Assembly: GCA_051650105.1 (NCBI GenBank)
Contig: JBOFIJ010000017.1
Span: 40,042 to 104,041 of the forward strand
DNA from: CAMWXW01 sp051650105
GTDB taxonomy: Bacteria > Desulfobacterota > Desulfovibrionia > Desulfovibrionales > Desulfovibrionaceae
Length of the DNA: 64,000 bases
Reading direction: 5' to 3'
The position numbers and the translations under genes are program-made. The stretch's first letter is position 1. Each line of letters starts with the position of its first letter. Positions 45,839-55,900 of the stretch are shown in pieces. The notes under the pieces were generated by a model that made no database searches, had not been told where the DNA came from, and worked only from the letters and a program-made list of their open reading frames with translations.

Positions 45839-46393
45839 ATGGAAGAAACAAATATTTTTGCTACTAAGGCTTTTTGGTATTTCATACATACTCATTCTTC
45901 CTATGAACTTCGTGTAGAAAAAACAATAAGAGAAATTATGAGAACTGGGCAAGATGCTGGTGCAATTGAGGATGTTATTGTGCCAACTGAATGTGTTGTG
46001 GAATTGGTAAATGGGGTTAAGAAGGTATCTACTCGTAAGTTTTACCCTGGCTATGTTATGGTGAAGATGCGAATGACAGATGATTCGTGGTATTTGATTC
46101 AGTCTCTTTCAAGGGTAATAGCTTTCATGGGTGGAAAAGAGAAGCCTGTGCCAATGAAGGATAGTGAGGCTGAGAGAATTTTATCAGCGATGGAGAATTG
46201 TCAGGATCAGCCTCGTCCGAAATTTAATTTTAAGCGATTGGATGAGGTGCGTGTGTTAGAGGGTCCTTTTGCAGGTTTTAATGGTGTTGTAGAGGAAGTT
46301 AATCTGGATAAAGGGAAATTGAAAGTTTTTGTTTCAATTTTCGGGAGGCAAACGCCTGTTGAATTAGATTTTATCCAAGTAACAAAAAGTTAA
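45839..46393 (+). CDS. nusG: Transcription termination/antitermination factor NusG
   Basis: A 184-residue NusG with the N-terminal NGN domain (FWYFIHTHSSYELRVEKTI near residue 12, FYPGYVMVKMRMTDDSWYLI near 66) and a C-terminal KOW domain (DEVRVLEGPFAGFNGVVEEV near 134, VSIFGRQTPVELDFIQV at the end). It binds RNA polymerase and couples transcription to Rho or the ribosome. The gene follows secE and precedes rplK, as expected. Confidence 0.96.
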   Translation: MEETNIFATKAFWYFIHTHSSYELRVEKTIREIMRTGQDAGAIEDVIVPTECVVELVNGVKKVSTRKFYPGYVMVKMRMTDDSWYLIQSLSRVIAFMGGKEKPVPMKDSEAERILSAMENCQDQPRPKFNFKRLDEVRVLEGPFAGFNGVVEEVNLDKGKLKVFVSIFGRQTPVELDFIQVTKS

Positions 46394-46415
46394 ATTTTAT
46401 AAAAGGTTTGTTATA

Positions 46416-46844
46416 ATGTCAAAATTAAAAAAAGAGACTGCTAAAATAAAGCTTCAACTTGTTGCTGGTTCGGCGAATCCTTCGCCGCCTGTGGGGCCCG
46501 CTTTAGGGCAACATGGGGTTAATATTATGGAATTTTGTAAAGATTTTAATGCAAAAACATCTGATAAGAAAGGGACAATTATTCCAGTTGTTATAACTGT
46601 TTATGCTGATAGGTCTTTTGCATTTATTATGAAGACACCTCCTGTTTCCGCCTTGTTGAAGATAGCAGCAAAGGTAGAAAAAGGCTCTGGCGTGCCTAAT
46701 CGTAATAAAGTGGGTAGTGTTACGATGCTTCAAATTAGAGAAATAGCTGAGACAAAAATGGAGGATTTAACGGCAAAGAGTATAGAGAGTGCTGTAAATT
46801 GTGTTTTAGGAACAGCACATAGTATGGGAATAGAAATAGTTTAA
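46416..46844 (+). CDS. rplK: 50S ribosomal protein L11
   Basis: A 142-residue L11 of normal length: KLQLVAGSANPSPPVGPALGQHGVNIMEFC near the start (the PP-containing N-terminal domain that moves with elongation factors and RelA), and a C-terminal RNA-binding domain. It forms the GTPase-associated centre on 23S rRNA. A TGCTATTT/AAATAGCA hairpin (46850-46879) lies between it and rplA. It could be a regulatory or processing site; I cannot tell. Confidence 0.97.
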   Translation: MSKLKKETAKIKLQLVAGSANPSPPVGPALGQHGVNIMEFCKDFNAKTSDKKGTIIPVVITVYADRSFAFIMKTPPVSALLKIAAKVEKGSGVPNRNKVGSVTMLQIREIAETKMEDLTAKSIESAVNCVLGTAHSMGIEIV

Positions 46845-46910
46845 GGTCTTGCTATTTTTTTGTTATTTTATAAATAGCAGGAAGGTGTGAGACAGAAAAG
46901 GAGGTAGGAG

Positions 46911-47618
46911 ATGGCAAAGTGTGGTAAGAAATACAGGAAAGCGGTTGGGGGTATTGATTTTTCCCAATTTTTTGAAATTGAAGAAGCAATAGAGAAATCT
47001 TTAGTTAGTTCTTATGCTCGTTTTGATGAAACTGTGGATACGGCATTGTGTTTAGGGGTAGATCCAAAGCACTCTGACCAAATGATTAGAGGTGCGGTTG
47101 CGTTACCACATGGTTTGGGTAAAGTGGTAAGGGTATTGGTTTTTGCTAAGGGTGAAAAGCAAGCTGAAGCCAAGGCTGCTGGTGCTGATTATGTTGGTGC
47201 AGAGGATTTGGTTGAAAAAATTAAGAGTGGGTGGACTGATTTTGATCAGGCAATAGCTACTCCCGATGTAATGGCTCTAGTGGGGCAAATTGGTCGTATA
47301 TTAGGTCCGAGAGGCCTTATGCCCAATGCAAAAACAGGAACAGTTACCTTTGATGTTGTCCCCACGATAGAAGAGATGAAATCAGGTCGAGTGCAGTTTA
47401 AGGTAGATAAAGCTGGTGTTCTCCATGCTCCTCTTGGTAAAGTTTCTTTTGGCAAAGATAAAATAAGAGATAATTTAAGAGCACTTTTAGGCACTGTTAT
47501 CCGATTGAAGCCAGCTTCAGCGAAAGGCACATATATGAAAAGTATGAGTTTATCAACGACAATGGGTCCTGGATTTAAAAGTGATGCGCTTTTGATAAAA
47601 CGATTTTTGGATAGTTAA
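46911..47618 (+). CDS. rplA: 50S ribosomal protein L1
   Basis: A 235-residue L1 with the usual signatures: VDTALCLGVDPKHSDQMIRG near residue 42, GRILGPRGLMPNAKTGTV near 126, and VSFGKDKIRDNLRALL near 180. L1 forms the mobile stalk at the E-site and in many bacteria represses its own operon. GGAGGTAGGAG precedes the ATG. The L10 leader follows 30 bases after the stop. Confidence 0.97.
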   Translation: MAKCGKKYRKAVGGIDFSQFFEIEEAIEKSLVSSYARFDETVDTALCLGVDPKHSDQMIRGAVALPHGLGKVVRVLVFAKGEKQAEAKAAGADYVGAEDLVEKIKSGWTDFDQAIATPDVMALVGQIGRILGPRGLMPNAKTGTVTFDVVPTIEEMKSGRVQFKVDKAGVLHAPLGKVSFGKDKIRDNLRALLGTVIRLKPASAKGTYMKSMSLSTTMGPGFKSDALLIKRFLDS

Positions 47619-47648
47619 GGTTTTTGTTTTTTAACAAGTGTGAGTCAG

Positions 47649-47697
47649 AGAAAGTAGGGTGGTGTATTCCGTAATATCCTACTGAGGCCGATTTCTT
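47649..47697 (+). ncRNA. L10-type autoregulatory mRNA leader
   Basis: Between rplA and rplJ, AGAAA (47649-47653) pairs with TTTCT (47692-47696) and GTAGG (47654-47658) with CCTAC (47678-47682). The 3' strand between the two stems carries TGAGGCCGA, which looks like the kink-turn side of the known L10 leader. This is where the L10(L12)4 complex would bind to repress rplJL. The match is to the known pattern by eye. Confidence 0.65.
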
Positions 47698-47747
47698 GTT
47701 TTCTTTTGTGTGTGTTGTTTGGTATTCGTTTTCTTATGGAGTCGTAT

Positions 47748-48269
47748 GTGAATAGAACAGAAAAAGCAATTGTAGTCGAAGATTTGAAGCGTGTTTCGGA
47801 GGCTGCTTCGGTTGCGTTAGTGACTAGTTTTAAGGGGATGCAGGTGGAGGAGTCCACGCGTTTACGTGCGAGTGTACGAAATGCTGGAGGGAGTTATATT
47901 GTTGTAAAAAATACATTGGCTAACATAGCATTAATGAATGGAAAGCATGCTGTTTTACAGAGTGCTTTGAAAGAGGATTCTGCTATTGTTTTTGCTATTG
48001 AAGATGTTATTAGTGTAGTAAAAGTCCTTGCTGATTTTTCCAAGGAAAGCAAGTTTTTGGAGATTCGTCTGGGCAGTCTTGATGGACAAGTATTGTCGTC
48101 GGATGATATTAAGGAGTTAGCTAAGTTACCAAGTAGAGAAGTTTTACTTGCTACTGCTTTAGGTACATTGAATAGTGTTCCAGGTAATTTTGTATCTCTT
48201 TTTGCGAACCTTATCCGTGGAATGTTGTATGGATTAAAAGCTATAGAAGAACAAAAGCGTACTCAATAA
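47748..48269 (+). CDS. rplJ: 50S ribosomal protein L10
   Basis: A 173-residue L10, the common length, when GTG 47748 is used. GGAG lies six bases before it and the N-terminus NRTEKAIVVEDL then matches other L10 proteins. An ATG at 47736 contains that site and is unlikely. The family signature VALVTSFKGMQVEESTRLR is near residue 20, and the C-terminal helix binds L7/L12 dimers. It anchors the ribosomal stalk. Translation is probably controlled by the leader hairpin just upstream. Confidence 0.94.
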   Translation: MNRTEKAIVVEDLKRVSEAASVALVTSFKGMQVEESTRLRASVRNAGGSYIVVKNTLANIALMNGKHAVLQSALKEDSAIVFAIEDVISVVKVLADFSKESKFLEIRLGSLDGQVLSSDDIKELAKLPSREVLLATALGTLNSVPGNFVSLFANLIRGMLYGLKAIEEQKRTQ

Positions 48270-48288
48270 AAATACAAAGGGGTTTCAA

Positions 48289-48666
48289 ATGGCTAAAATA
48301 GTTAAAGAAGATGTGGTTGAATTTATTTCTAATATGACAGTTCTTGAATTGTCTGAATTTATTAAAGAATTAGAAGAGAAGTTTGGTGTTTCTGCAGCAG
48401 CACCAGCGATGGCAATGGCAGCACCGGCAGCGGCAGCGGCAGTGGTGGAAGAGCAAGTTGAATTTACTGTTATTTTAAAAGATGCAGGTGCAAGTAAAAT
48501 TAATGTTATTAAGGCTGTGAGGGCTTTAACAGGATTAGGATTGAAAGAAGCAAAGGATAAAGTAGATGGAGCTCCTGCTGCTATAAAAGAGGGTGTATCT
48601 AAAGAAGAGGCAGAAGAGGTAAAGAAACAGCTTGTAGAGGCTGGTGCGACAGTTGAATTGAAGTAA
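48289..48666 (+). CDS. rplL: 50S ribosomal protein L7/L12
   Basis: A 125-residue acidic protein. The N-terminal dimer domain (VEFISNMTVLELSEFIKELEEKFGV near residue 7) is followed by an Ala-rich hinge (about 41-57) and the globular C-terminal domain with EFTVILKDAGASKINVIKAVRALTGLGLKEAK, which recruits elongation factors. AAAGGGG precedes the ATG. It follows rplJ by 19 bases. An attenuator-like hairpin separates it from rpoB. Confidence 0.97.
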   Translation: MAKIVKEDVVEFISNMTVLELSEFIKELEEKFGVSAAAPAMAMAAPAAAAAVVEEQVEFTVILKDAGASKINVIKAVRALTGLGLKEAKDKVDGAPAAIKEGVSKEEAEEVKKQLVEAGATVELK

Positions 48667-48680
48667 TATATCGAAAAAAG

Positions 48681-48720
48681 ACACATATAGGAAAGAAATA
48701 TATTTTCTTATATGTGTTTT
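48681..48720 (+). terminator. Attenuator-like hairpin between rplL and rpoB
   Basis: ACACATATA (48681-48689) pairs with TATATGTGT (48709-48717), supported by an inner GGAAA/TTTCT stem, and is followed by a run of T. Its place between rplL and rpoB is where partial terminators reduce rpoBC transcription in many bacteria. Confidence 0.7.
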
Positions 48721-48789
48721 AGACGTGCTAATATGCTAGAATTTCTCTAAATGATATGTGTTGTTTAAACACTTTTTTGAGGTGATGAT

Positions 48790-51700
48790 ATGAGTCAACT
48801 TACCAAAGAATTCGGTAAGATAGATGTTTCTAATGTTGTTCCGCATCTGGTTAATTTGCAATTAGACTCTTACAGGCGTTTTTTGCAAAGGGATCCTCAA
48901 TTGGTAACTCCGGAAGAAGGATTGGAAAGTGTTTTTCGTTCTGTATTTCCTATAGAGGATTTTAATAAGACGACAGGTTTAGAATATGTTTCCTATAGTG
49001 TTGGAGAACCAAAATACGATCAGCATGAGTGTATAGTTAAGGGTGTTACGTATGAAGTACCGCTTCGTCTACGTGTGAGATTAGTAATTTATGATGTGGA
49101 TGAAGAAACAAAAGTGAGAAAGCCAAAGGATATTAAGGAGCAGGATATTTATTTTGGTACTATTCCTTTAATGACGGATAAAGGAACATTTATTATAAAT
49201 GGTACTGAGCGTGTTGTTGTGAACCAATTACAACGTTCTCCTGGAATTATATTTGAGCATGATTTTGGTAAAACTCATTCAAGTAAGAAGAATTTATATT
49301 CAGCACGTATTATTCCTATGAGAGGTTCTTGGATTGATTTTGATTTTGATCCGAAAGATATTTTGTATGTACGAATAGATAGAAGAAGAAAAATGCCAGC
49401 CACAATATTATTGAAAGCTATGGGCATGACGCAGCAAGATATCATTGATTATTTTTATAAAAAAGAAATTTTTTCTTTTGGGAAAAGAGGTGCTATTTTA
49501 TGGGATGTTTGTGAGGGGATTTATAGGAAAGATTTTGTTGCTCAAGAGGATATTTTAGATGAAACAGGGAATGTTATATTAAAAAATAAAAAAGTGATAG
49601 ATCTTCGTTCTTGGGCAAAGTTGCAGGAGCATGGTATTAAGCAGATTAGTGTTGCCAAATCTTTTTTATTAGGTCAATTTCTTGGAAAAGATATTATAAA
49701 TGTATCAACGGGGGAACTTCTTTTTCCAGCTTTAACAGAAGTAACAGAAGATGTTTTAGATGCTTTATATGAGAATAGAATAGTGTCTATTGAAGTGATT
49801 TATACGAGAGGTACTGGAGTTTCCACATCTTTAAGGGATACGTTGCTTTTGGATAAGACAGAAACAAAAAAGGATGCCCAGTTAGAAATTTATCGTCGAC
49901 TTCGTCCAAGTTCTCCACCTTCACAAGAAATTTTTTCGAGTTATTTTGATAATATTTTTAGAAATTCAGATTATTATGATTTGTCCACAGTTGGTCGTTA
50001 TAAGGTTAATCAACAATTGGCACTGTCTATTCCTTTGACTGTCAGGGTATTAACAGATGAAGATATTTTGAAATGTCTTGCTCATTTGGTACGTTTAAAA
50101 GACACACATGGTGCTCCAGATGATATAGATCACTTGGGTAATCGCCGAGTTCGTTCTGTTGGTGAGTTAATAGAAGTGCATTATAGAACTGGTCTTGTGC
50201 GTATGGAGAGAGCTATTAAAGAGCGTATGAGTTTGCAAGATATCGTTTCCTTAATGCCTCATGATTTAATTAATCCTAAGCCAGTTATTGCAGTATTAAA
50301 GGAATTCTTTGGGACATCGCAATTATCACAGTTTATGGATCAAACAAACTCTTTGTCAGAAGTAACTCATAAGCGTCGGTTGTCAGCATTGGGGCCAGGA
50401 GGTCTCACAAGAGAACGTGCTGGCTTTGAAGTGAGGGACGTACATAATTCTCATTATGGAAGAATTTGTCCAATTGAAACTCCGGAAGGTCCAAATATTG
50501 GATTAATAGTTTCTTTGACAACATATGCTAAAGTGAATGATTATGGTTTTATTGAGACGCCATATCGAGTAGTAAAAAATTCTCAATTAACAGAAGAAAT
50601 TGTTTATTTGGATGCTTTGTGTGAAGTAGGGGCTGTGATAGCTGGTGCAGACGTTCCAATTGATGATAATAGTGTGATAATCCCAGAAATGGTTCATGTA
50701 AGAGACAGTGGTGAGATAACGGTTGCTCCAAGGGAAGCTATAACATATACGGATATTTCGCCAGGACAGATGGTTTCTATTTCTGCAGCATTAATTCCTT
50801 TTTTGGAACATGATGATGCTAATAGAGCTTTAATGGGTTCGAATATGCAACGTCAGGCTGTTCCGTTGTTGCGCTGTGAAAGAGCTCTTGTTGGTACAGG
50901 TATGGAGGGAGAGGTTGCAAGAGATTCTTGCACGTGTGTTATTGGGGAAGATGATGGAATTGTGCGCTATGTGGATGCGAATCGTATTATTGTGACGTAT
51001 AATACTTTGTATAGGGATCAGACTGGTGTTAAGGTATATGAATTACAGAAATATCATAAATCTAATCAGAATTCATGTTTTGGTCAAAAGCCTATTTGTA
51101 ATATGAATCAGGTAATTAAGAAGGGTGATATTTTGGCAGATGGGCCAGCAATCCATTTAGGAGAATTGGCTTTAGGTAAGAATCTTACGGTTGCATTTAT
51201 GCCATGGTGTGGGTTTAATTTTGAAGATTCTATTCTTATTTCAGAACGCTGTGTAAAAGAGGATATTTTCACATCTGTTCACATTGAAGAATTTGAAATT
51301 CTTGCAAGAGATACTAAGCTTGGACCAGAAGAGATTACCAGAGATATTCCAAATGTCAATGAAGAGATGTTAAAAGATATCGATATGAGTGGTATCATAC
51401 GAATAGGTGCTTTGGTTAAGCAAGATTCTATTTTAGTGGGTAAGATTACTCCCAAGGGAGAAACACAGTTAACGCCAGAAGAAAAATTGCTTCGTGCGAT
51501 ATTTGGAGATAAGGCGAGAGATGTGAAAAATACATCTTTAAAAGTGCCTCCTGGGGTTGAGGGGACAGTCATAGATGTGAAGGTTTTTAACCGTCGTTCT
51601 GGAGATAAAGATGAAAGGGCGATAGAAATAGAAAATGATTTTTTGTTAGATATTGATAAAAAAGAATTGGAACATATACGGGCTCTCATTTCGGTAACAA

Positions 51701-52914
51701 AGGAAGAGATTCTTCAGAAATTTAGAGGCGAGAAGGTAGTGAAAAATGTGCTTGCCAAGAATTCTTCAAATGTTCTTTTAGCAGAGGGATCTCTTTTATC
51801 TAAAGAAATTTTAGAGAAAGTTGATATAAAAAGTTTGGAGGGTATTTTTGATTCTCGTGCAAAATTAGAACTATTACACGAAATTATTAAAGAGTATAGT
51901 GAAAGGATTTCATTTATCAAAAGATATTATCTTTTGAAAAAAGAACGATTTTTAGAAGGAGATGATTTACCTCCTGGTGTAATAAAAATGGTAAAGGTAT
52001 ATGTTGCAGTTAAGCGTAAGTTAAGTGTTGGGGATAAAATGGCTGGTAGACACGGTAATAAAGGTGTTGTATCTTGTATTTTACCTGTTGAAGATATGCC
52101 TTTTTTTGCAGATGGTCGTTCTGTGGATATTGTATTAAATCCTTTGGGTGTGCCTTCTCGTATGAATATTGGACAGATAATGGAAACTCATTTGGGGTGG
52201 GCAGCTCAGGAATTGGGTATACAGTTATCAGAAATGTTAGAGAGTGGTGTGGCACAGGATGTATTGCGTAGTGAAGTGAAGAGTATTTTTTCTTCGTCTG
52301 TTATAGATGGGATGATCGATGAAATGTCCGAGGAAGAATTACATATTGCAGTTAAAGATCTTCGAGGTGGAATAATTACTAAAACTCCTGTTTTTGATGG
52401 TGCAAGAGAAGAGGAAATTTGGAATTGGTTAAAGAGGGCATCTCTTCAAAGCGATGGAAAAAGTTTGTTATATGATGGGAGAACGGGAGAACCATTTCAT
52501 CAGAGGGTGACAACTGGAATAATGTATATGATGAAATTACATCACTTGGTGGATGAGAAGATCCATGCAAGGTCGACAGGGCCTTATTCTCTAGTAACAC
52601 AACAGCCCTTAGGTGGTAAGGCACAGTTTGGGGGTCAGAGGCTTGGGGAAATGGAAGTATGGGCTTTGGAAGCATACGGTGCAGCATACTTATTACAAGA
52701 ATTTCTCACTGTTAAATCAGATGATGTTCTTGGTAGAGTGAGAATGTACGAAAAGATAGTGAAGAGAGATAATTTCTTAGAGGCTGGTTTGCCAGAGTCG
52801 TTTAATGTTCTCATAAAAGAGCTTATGTCTTTAGGGATTAATGTGTTATTACACCAAGAAGAAGAGAAGCGTTCTGTAAAACATTTTGAAGTAGCAAATA
52901 CGAAAGAAAAATAG
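48790..52914 (+). CDS. rpoB: DNA-directed RNA polymerase beta subunit
   Basis: A 1374-residue beta subunit. The rifampicin-pocket segment near residues 514-540 reads GTSQLSQFMDQTNSLSEVTHKRRLSALGPGGL; compared with Escherichia coli it differs at the positions of Asn518 (Thr) and Pro520 (Ser), while Asp516, His526, Arg529 and Ser531 are kept. Later come ICPIETPEGPNIGL, the active-site region GYNFEDS-like CGFNFEDSIL, AGRHGNKGV, and a C-terminal GKAQFGGQRLGEMEVWALEAYGA. It forms most of the catalytic cleft with RpoC. GAGGTGATGAT precedes the ATG. rpoC starts 38 bases after the stop. Confidence 0.98.
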   Translation: MSQLTKEFGKIDVSNVVPHLVNLQLDSYRRFLQRDPQLVTPEEGLESVFRSVFPIEDFNKTTGLEYVSYSVGEPKYDQHECIVKGVTYEVPLRLRVRLVIYDVDEETKVRKPKDIKEQDIYFGTIPLMTDKGTFIINGTERVVVNQLQRSPGIIFEHDFGKTHSSKKNLYSARIIPMRGSWIDFDFDPKDILYVRIDRRRKMPATILLKAMGMTQQDIIDYFYKKEIFSFGKRGAILWDVCEGIYRKDFVAQEDILDETGNVILKNKKVIDLRSWAKLQEHGIKQISVAKSFLLGQFLGKDIINVSTGELLFPALTEVTEDVLDALYENRIVSIEVIYTRGTGVSTSLRDTLLLDKTETKKDAQLEIYRRLRPSSPPSQEIFSSYFDNIFRNSDYYDLSTVGRYKVNQQLALSIPLTVRVLTDEDILKCLAHLVRLKDTHGAPDDIDHLGNRRVRSVGELIEVHYRTGLVRMERAIKERMSLQDIVSLMPHDLINPKPVIAVLKEFFGTSQLSQFMDQTNSLSEVTHKRRLSALGPGGLTRERAGFEVRDVHNSHYGRICPIETPEGPNIGLIVSLTTYAKVNDYGFIETPYRVVKNSQLTEEIVYLDALCEVGAVIAGADVPIDDNSVIIPEMVHVRDSGEITVAPREAITYTDISPGQMVSISAALIPFLEHDDANRALMGSNMQRQAVPLLRCERALVGTGMEGEVARDSCTCVIGEDDGIVRYVDANRIIVTYNTLYRDQTGVKVYELQKYHKSNQNSCFGQKPICNMNQVIKKGDILADGPAIHLGELALGKNLTVAFMPWCGFNFEDSILISERCVKEDIFTSVHIEEFEILARDTKLGPEEITRDIPNVNEEMLKDIDMSGIIRIGALVKQDSILVGKITPKGETQLTPEEKLLRAIFGDKARDVKNTSLKVPPGVEGTVIDVKVFNRRSGDKDERAIEIENDFLLDIDKKELEHIRALISVTKEEILQKFRGEKVVKNVLAKNSSNVLLAEGSLLSKEILEKVDIKSLEGIFDSRAKLELLHEIIKEYSERISFIKRYYLLKKERFLEGDDLPPGVIKMVKVYVAVKRKLSVGDKMAGRHGNKGVVSCILPVEDMPFFADGRSVDIVLNPLGVPSRMNIGQIMETHLGWAAQELGIQLSEMLESGVAQDVLRSEVKSIFSSSVIDGMIDEMSEEELHIAVKDLRGGIITKTPVFDGAREEEIWNWLKRASLQSDGKSLLYDGRTGEPFHQRVTTGIMYMMKLHHLVDEKIHARSTGPYSLVTQQPLGGKAQFGGQRLGEMEVWALEAYGAAYLLQEFLTVKSDDVLGRVRMYEKIVKRDNFLEAGLPESFNVLIKELMSLGINVLLHQEEEKRSVKHFEVANTKEK

Positions 52915-52952
52915 CAAAATTGCTATACTATATTTCTTACAATGAGGTTTTT

Positions 52953-55900
52953 ATGACTTTAGATGAACTTTTTAGTGTACGAGGTTCTAGTACGAATGTC
53001 TCTAATATTCGTAATTTGAAATCAATTCAAGTATCTATAGCTTCTCCAGAAAATATACGAGAATGGTCTTATGGGGAAGTAAAAAAACCAGAGACAATTA
53101 ACTATAGGACGTTTAAACCAGAAAGAGATGGTTTATTTTGTGCAAAGATATTTGGTCCAGTTAAAGATTATGAATGTAATTGTGGTAAATATAAGCGAAT
53201 GAAGCATCGCGGTATTGTGTGTGAGAAGTGTGGTGTAGAAGTAATACCTTCAAAAGTTCGTCGAGAAAGGATGGGGCATATAGATTTAGCGAGTCCTGTG
53301 ACGCATATTTGGTTTTTAAAGACATTGCCTTCTAAAATAGGAACATTGCTTGATATTTCTATGATGGATTTGGAGAAAATATTATATTTTGATTCATATA
53401 TTATTTTAGATGCTGGATCAACCAATCTTCTTCGTGGACAAATATTAACAGAAGAACATTACTATCAAGTTATAGGGCATTATGGTGAGGATAGTATTCA
53501 AGTAGGTATGGGAGCGGAAGCAATAGGTGTATTATTAGAAGATATTAATTTGGAAGTATTACGTGTAGAATTACGAGAAGAATTTCAAGCAACACGTTCT
53601 CAGACAAAAAAGAAGAAATTAATTAAGCGTTTAAAGGTTGTGGAAGCTTTTTTAGATTCAAAGAATAAGCCAGAATGGATGGTGATGAGTGTTATTCCTG
53701 TTATTCCACCAGAATTACGTCCTCTTGTTCCACTAGATGGTGGAAGATTTGCAACTTCTGATTTAAATGATTTATATAGGCGTGTGATAAATCGTAATAA
53801 CAGGTTGAAGCGTTTAATGGATTTGGGTGCACCAGATATAATTATTCGTAATGAAAAACGTATGCTTCAAGAATCGGTAGATGCTCTTTTTGATAATGGA
53901 AGACGAGGCAGAGCAATTACGGGAACAAATGGGAGACCATTAAAATCTCTTTCAGACATGATAAAGGGAAAACAGGGACGTTTTCGTCAGAATTTACTTG
54001 GAAAGCGTGTTGATTATTCTGGTAGATCTGTTATTGTTGTTGGCCCTAAATTAAAGCTTCATCAATGTGGATTACCCAAGAAGATGGCATTAGAGCTTTT
54101 TAAACCATTTATTTATGCCGAATTAGAAAGAAAGGGTTTAGCAACAACTATTAAGGGTGCCAAGAGAATGGTTGAAAGAGAGGAGCTTGTTGTATGGGAT
54201 ATATTAGAAGAAGTTGTAAGAGAGTATCCAATACTTCTTAATAGAGCACCAACGTTGCACAGGCTTGGAATACAAGCATTTGAACCATTATTGATAGAAG
54301 GTAAAGCTATTCAATTGCATCCATTGGTTTGTTCAGCGTATAATGCAGATTTTGATGGAGACCAAATGGCTGTGCATATACCTCTTTCTGTAGAAGCACA
54401 GGTTGAGGCTCGTATTTTGATGATGAGTACGAATAATATTCTTTCTCCAGCAAATGGTTTTCCAGTTATTATTCCGTCTCAGGATATTGTTCTTGGTTTG
54501 TATTATATGACTGTTGAGCGTTCTTTTGAAAAAGGTGAAGGGATGGTTTTTTGTGCGCCATGGGAAGTAATAGCTGCATATGATGCAGGGATCACTGGTT
54601 TGCACGCCAGAATAAAAGTTCGGATAGACGAAGAAGGTGGGAGAATATATTCTACAACTCCAGGTAGGGTTCTTATTGCAGAGCTTCTTCCAGAAACCTT
54701 TTCTTTTGAGCATGCAAATTGTGTGTTAACAAAGAAATCTATTGCTACTTTGGTTGCACTTGTCTATAGGGAAGCAGGAACAAAGGCAACTGTTTTATTA
54801 TGTGATAAATTGAAAGATATTGGCTATGAATATGCGACTCGTGCAGGGGTGACAATTGCTGTTCAAGATTTAAAAATACCTAAGCAAAAAGAATCTCTTT
54901 TAGTGAGTGCACAAGCAGAAGTTGATGCAATAGAGAAGCAGTATCGTAGTGGTATTATTACGACGACAGAGCGTTATAATAAGGTTGTTGATGTGTGGAC
55001 AAAGGTTACACAAGATGTTGCTCAAGAAATGATAAACGAAATTTCTTATGACATTGTTGTAGATGAAAAAACTGGTAGAGAAGAGAAGAATGATAGTTTT
55101 AATTCTATTTATATGATGTCTACGTCAGGAGCACGTGGTAATCAAGATCAGATGAGGCAATTAGCAGGCATGCGTGGCCTTATGGCGAAACCTTCTGGTG
55201 AAATTATTGAAACACCGATAACATCCTCTTTTAGAGAAGGTTTAAGTGTTTTGCAGTATTTTACTTCAACACATGGGGCTCGTAAAGGTCTTGCGGATAC
55301 GGCATTGAAAACAGCAAATTCAGGATATCTAACAAGACGGCTTGTTGATGTTGTACAAGACGTAATTATTTCAGAAGTTGATTGTGGAAGTGTAGATGGA
55401 ATAGAGTTGACAACCATTATTGTTGATGGTGAGATAAAAATAAGTCTTGCTGAACGTATTTTAGGTAGAGTATTGTTATACCCTATATATCATCCTGAAA
55501 CTCGTGAGTTACTCTTTTCTGAAAGTACATTTGTTGATGAGAGAGTTGCAATTTCGTTAAGTGAGTCCGGAGTAAATACAGCTTTTATACGTTCTGCTTT
55601 GACATGCCAAAGCCAAACAGGAATTTGTGCATATTGTTATGGTAGAGATTTGGCTAGGGGAGATATGGTTAATATAGGTGAAACGGTTGGGATTATTGCG
55701 GCACAATCTATAGGTGAACCAGGAACACAATTAACGATGAGAACGTTCCACATAGGGGGGACAGCATCACGTGAAATTGAGAGATCTAGTATTGAGGCAC
55801 AGCATCCTGGGAGAGTTGTTATTTCTCGTCTTAAATCTGTTATCAACAAAGAAGGTCAACGTTTAGTGCTTGGGAAGAGTGCTTATATTTCTATTGTTGA

